Positions 32,240 to 34,471 of a stretch of DNA of 34,471 nt are shown here, piece after piece (the first letter of the stretch is position 1; each line of letters starts with the position of its first letter). The notes below the pieces were generated by a model, which worked only from the letters and a program-made list of their open reading frames with translations, searched no databases and had not been told where the DNA came from. Source of the DNA: Anaerolineae bacterium (GTDB lineage: Bacteria > Chloroflexota > Anaerolineae > Aggregatilineales > Ch27). The stretch spans positions 1 to 34,471 of the forward strand of contig JABLXG010000035.1 of assembly GCA_013178165.1 (NCBI GenBank), given 5' to 3'. A program made the translations under genes and the position numbers.

Positions 32240-34456
32240 ATGACCGATCAAGAACGCAAAAGGCGACACCTGCCGCTGACCCGGCGGCAGTTCATCAAAG
32301 GGGCGACGCTGGCCGGGACAGGCGCAGCGATGGCCAAGGCCGGCGTCTTTGACCTGGGTACAGCCCACGCTCAGGGGGTTGGTACGACGCACTTTCTGCC
32401 GGGGCCAACGGCTGATTATCAGGTGCCGACCCTGTGCGAGATGTGCGTCTGGCGCTGCGGCGTGATCGCCAAGGTGCGCAACGGCGTCATCGAAAAGCTG
32501 GATGGCAACCCTGATCACCCGCATTCGCTGGGCAACCTGTGCGCGCGCGGGCAAAGCGGCCTGATGATGACCTACGATCCCGATCGCGTGCTTTACCCCC
32601 TGATGCGTGTCGGGGAACGGGGCAGTGGGCGCTTCCGCCGGGCCACCTGGGACGAGGCGCTGGACTTCACCGCCGAGCAGATGTTGCATATCCGCGACAC
32701 CTACGGCCCGGAGGCGATGATCTTCTCCAGCACACACAACCTGAGCCAGCCGCTGTTTGAGAATCTACTCAACGCCTATGGCAGCCCCAACTATGGCACA
32801 CAGCGCAGCCTGTGCTTCAATGCCATGATCACCGCCCACCTGTTGACGCTGGGCATCCAGGAGCCAGCCCGCCGCTACGATGGCATGAATTACATCATCC
32901 TGGTGGGCCGTAACCTGTTCGAGGGTATCAGCACCAGCGAGAGCAGGCAGCTCATGGAGCGCATTGCAGCGGGCGCGCACGTGGTTGCCCTGGACCCGCG
33001 CTTCACCAAGACTGCGGCTCACGCCAGCGAATGGCTGCCGATCAAGCCGGGCACCGATCTGGCCTTCCTGCTGGCGCTGATCAACGTGATCATCAGCGAA
33101 GGGCTGTACGACAGCTGGTTTGTCGAGCGGTACACCGTTGGCTTTGAGGAACTGGCGGCGGAGACAGTACAATATACGCCGCGCTGGGCTGCTGCCATCT
33201 GCGAGATTCCGGAAGCGACGATCTACCGTATCGCCCACGAATTTGCGGCGGCTAAACCTTACGCCTTCGTTCACCCTGGTTGGCGCACCAGTAACTTCAT
33301 CAACAGCTTCCAGACGGAGCGAGCTATCGCCGTGCTCAACGCCCTGATCGGCATCTGCCCGGAGCAGGGCGATTGCATCTTCGCTGATGAGTCTGCGGTG
33401 ACGGTCGGCGTCCCGCCGCAGCCACCCTACCCGCGCGTTACCGCCCTGCGGCTGGATGGCGTGCCGTGGAAGTACCCGCTGGTGCCGCTCAAGCTGGGCG
33501 TGTTCCAGGAAATCCGCGACGCCGTGCTCAGCGGGGAGCCGTACCAGGCGCGCGGGTGGTTCTTCTCCCGCCAGAACCCGATCATGAGCATCCCTGACCG
33601 TGCCAGGACGATCGAGGCTTTCAAGAAGCTGGAGTTCATCGTTTCCATCGACATCATCCTCAACGACTCGTCCTGGTACGCGGATGTCATCCTGCCGGAA
33701 GCTACATATCTGGAGCGGTACGATCCGGTGCATCCGGTGGGCAACCGCGTTTACCTCCGCCAGCCAGTCGTGGAGCCGCTGGGCGAGGCCCGTTCCGCGC
33801 TGTGGATCTACCGCGAACTGGGGAAGCGGCTGGGGCTGGGGGATTACTTCCAGTATGTGGATGAGGAAGACTACATCCGCCAGCAGATCGCGCCGTTTAA
33901 TATCTCTCTGGAACAGTTTAAACAGGTTGGCTACTTCGAGGTAGAGCTGCCGGAAGAGAGCGGCGAGCGCCGCTGGAACACGCCCAGCGGCAAAGTGGAA
34001 CTGGCCTCGGAGACGTTGCGTAATGCCGGGTTCCCCGCCGTGCCGGTCTGGGAAGCGCCGCCGGAGCCGCCCGCCGGGCGCTTTTACCTGCTGACCGGCA
34101 AGGTCGGCCAGCATACCCAGTTCGCCACGCAGAACAACGCTTACCTGACTCAGGTCGATTACCACACTCAGGACCTGTGGCTGCACCCCGCGGCGGCAGC
34201 CGAGCGCGGGATCGCTGACGGCGACCTGGTGCGCGTCACCAGCGATGTGGGCCAGGTGGAAGTGCGCGTGTGGCTGACGGAGGGCATCCGGCCCGACTGC
34301 GTGTACCTGGCGCCGGGCTTTGGCCACCGTAGCCGCGGCCTGAAGGTTGCCTATGACCGGGGCGTCAGCTCCAGCGATCTGCACGTGACCTACACTGACC
34401 CGGTCAGCGGCAGCCAGGCGCTCGCGCAGACGTTTGTCACGGTAGAAAGGGCCTAA
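32240..34456 (+). CDS. Tat-exported molybdopterin oxidoreductase, PhsA/PsrA type
   Basis: A 738-residue Mo/W-bisPGD enzyme of the DMSO-reductase superfamily. A Tat signal is at the N-terminus (LTRRQFIKG, Arg15-Arg16). The [4Fe-4S] site follows with C66, C69, C73 and C101 (CEMCVWRC...NLCARG), and Cys192 (RSLCFNA) is the likely metal ligand. The C-terminal pterin domain starts near residue 610 (FYLLTGKVGQHTQFATQNN). The best family fit is thiosulfate or polysulfide reductase catalytic subunit, in keeping with the YeeE-type transporter and cytochrome in the same operon. Other members (tetrathionate, arsenate) cannot be ruled out. It begins 13 bp after the transporter gene and is followed at 34460 by a new start codon. 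Confidence 0.88.
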   Translation: MTDQERKRRHLPLTRRQFIKGATLAGTGAAMAKAGVFDLGTAHAQGVGTTHFLPGPTADYQVPTLCEMCVWRCGVIAKVRNGVIEKLDGNPDHPHSLGNLCARGQSGLMMTYDPDRVLYPLMRVGERGSGRFRRATWDEALDFTAEQMLHIRDTYGPEAMIFSSTHNLSQPLFENLLNAYGSPNYGTQRSLCFNAMITAHLLTLGIQEPARRYDGMNYIILVGRNLFEGISTSESRQLMERIAAGAHVVALDPRFTKTAAHASEWLPIKPGTDLAFLLALINVIISEGLYDSWFVERYTVGFEELAAETVQYTPRWAAAICEIPEATIYRIAHEFAAAKPYAFVHPGWRTSNFINSFQTERAIAVLNALIGICPEQGDCIFADESAVTVGVPPQPPYPRVTALRLDGVPWKYPLVPLKLGVFQEIRDAVLSGEPYQARGWFFSRQNPIMSIPDRARTIEAFKKLEFIVSIDIILNDSSWYADVILPEATYLERYDPVHPVGNRVYLRQPVVEPLGEARSALWIYRELGKRLGLGDYFQYVDEEDYIRQQIAPFNISLEQFKQVGYFEVELPEESGERRWNTPSGKVELASETLRNAGFPAVPVWEAPPEPPAGRFYLLTGKVGQHTQFATQNNAYLTQVDYHTQDLWLHPAAAAERGIADGDLVRVTSDVGQVEVRVWLTEGIRPDCVYLAPGFGHRSRGLKVAYDRGVSSSDLHVTYTDPVSGSQALAQTFVTVERA

Positions 34457-34459
34457 GCC

Positions 34460-34471
34460 ATGGCAGAGAAG
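34460..34471 (+). CDS. Start of the next operon gene (cut by window edge)
   Basis: An ATG three bases after the molybdoenzyme's stop codon begins MAEK before the window ends. By analogy with phs/psr operons it would be the iron-sulfur electron-transfer subunit (PhsB/PsrB), but only four codons are visible. Confidence 0.35.

Noticed and set aside
1-34471. tRNA, rRNA or CRISPR array
   Set aside because: No cloverleaf-like, rRNA-like or regularly spaced repeat pattern was seen by reading; no dedicated search was possible.

Overview
The window is high-GC bacterial DNA with long, tightly packed operons. The gene set points to an anaerobe using the bacterial-type Wood-Ljungdahl (reductive acetyl-CoA) pathway. 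It has a full-length bacterial acetyl-CoA synthase, a CooS-type CO dehydrogenase, both corrinoid iron-sulfur protein subunits and their reductive activator. I infer an uncultured Chloroflexota (Anaerolineae-like) or similar deep-branching lineage from the overall protein style; this is an impression, not a proof. The genes for the formate-to-methylene branch (fdh, fhs, folD/fchA) are not here, so the pathway must be completed elsewhere or run partially.

Layout. (1) 1-217: the end of an insertion sequence, with a transposase C-terminus and two short terminal direct repeats. (2) 233-14011, minus strand: one carbonyl/methyl-branch operon, transcribed HMA-like small protein, cooS, acsB, CBS protein, acsD, acsC, RACo-type activator, acsE, metV-metF fusion, cooC, cooC. 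(3) 14012-14870: an AT-rich divergent control region. (4) 14871-22485, plus strand: hdrC, hdrB, hdrA, mvhD, mvhG, mvhA, hydrogenase maturation protease and a cyclic-nucleotide-binding-fold protein, closed by a strong terminator shared with the next, convergent operon. (5) 22563-27792, minus strand: a complete branched-chain-amino-acid-type (HAAT) ABC transporter, livK-livH-livM-livG-livF. (6) 28213-29394, plus: alanine racemase. (7) 29579-34471, plus: a sulfur/electron-transfer operon with an ArsR regulator, a triheme cytochrome c, a split YeeE/YedE transporter and a Tat-exported PhsA/PsrA-type molybdopterin oxidoreductase. The next gene starts at the window edge.

How the parts fit. The HdrABC-MvhAGD complex would oxidise H2 and bifurcate electrons to ferredoxin and a second acceptor. 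Ferredoxin feeds CODH, and the second route may reach the MetV domain fused to methylene-tetrahydrofolate reductase. AcsE passes the methyl group to the corrinoid protein AcsCD, RACo reactivates that protein, CooS makes CO, and AcsB assembles acetyl-CoA.

Most notable observations. (a) The second half of the split YeeE/YedE transporter (31582-32226) is interrupted by an in-frame TGA exactly where the family has its conserved Cys-Pro-Gly-Thr cysteine. The frame stays open and family-like downstream, and a hairpin follows the TGA, so it is probably a selenoprotein. (b) Boxes of the form TGTGA-N6-TCACA (CRP/FNR superfamily) occur at three promoter regions: near-perfect upstream of the CODH/ACS operon, perfect and ideally placed for class II activation upstream of the Hdr/Mvh operon, and as a perfect tandem pair upstream of the ArsR/sulfur operon. 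This suggests one regulator joins these modules.
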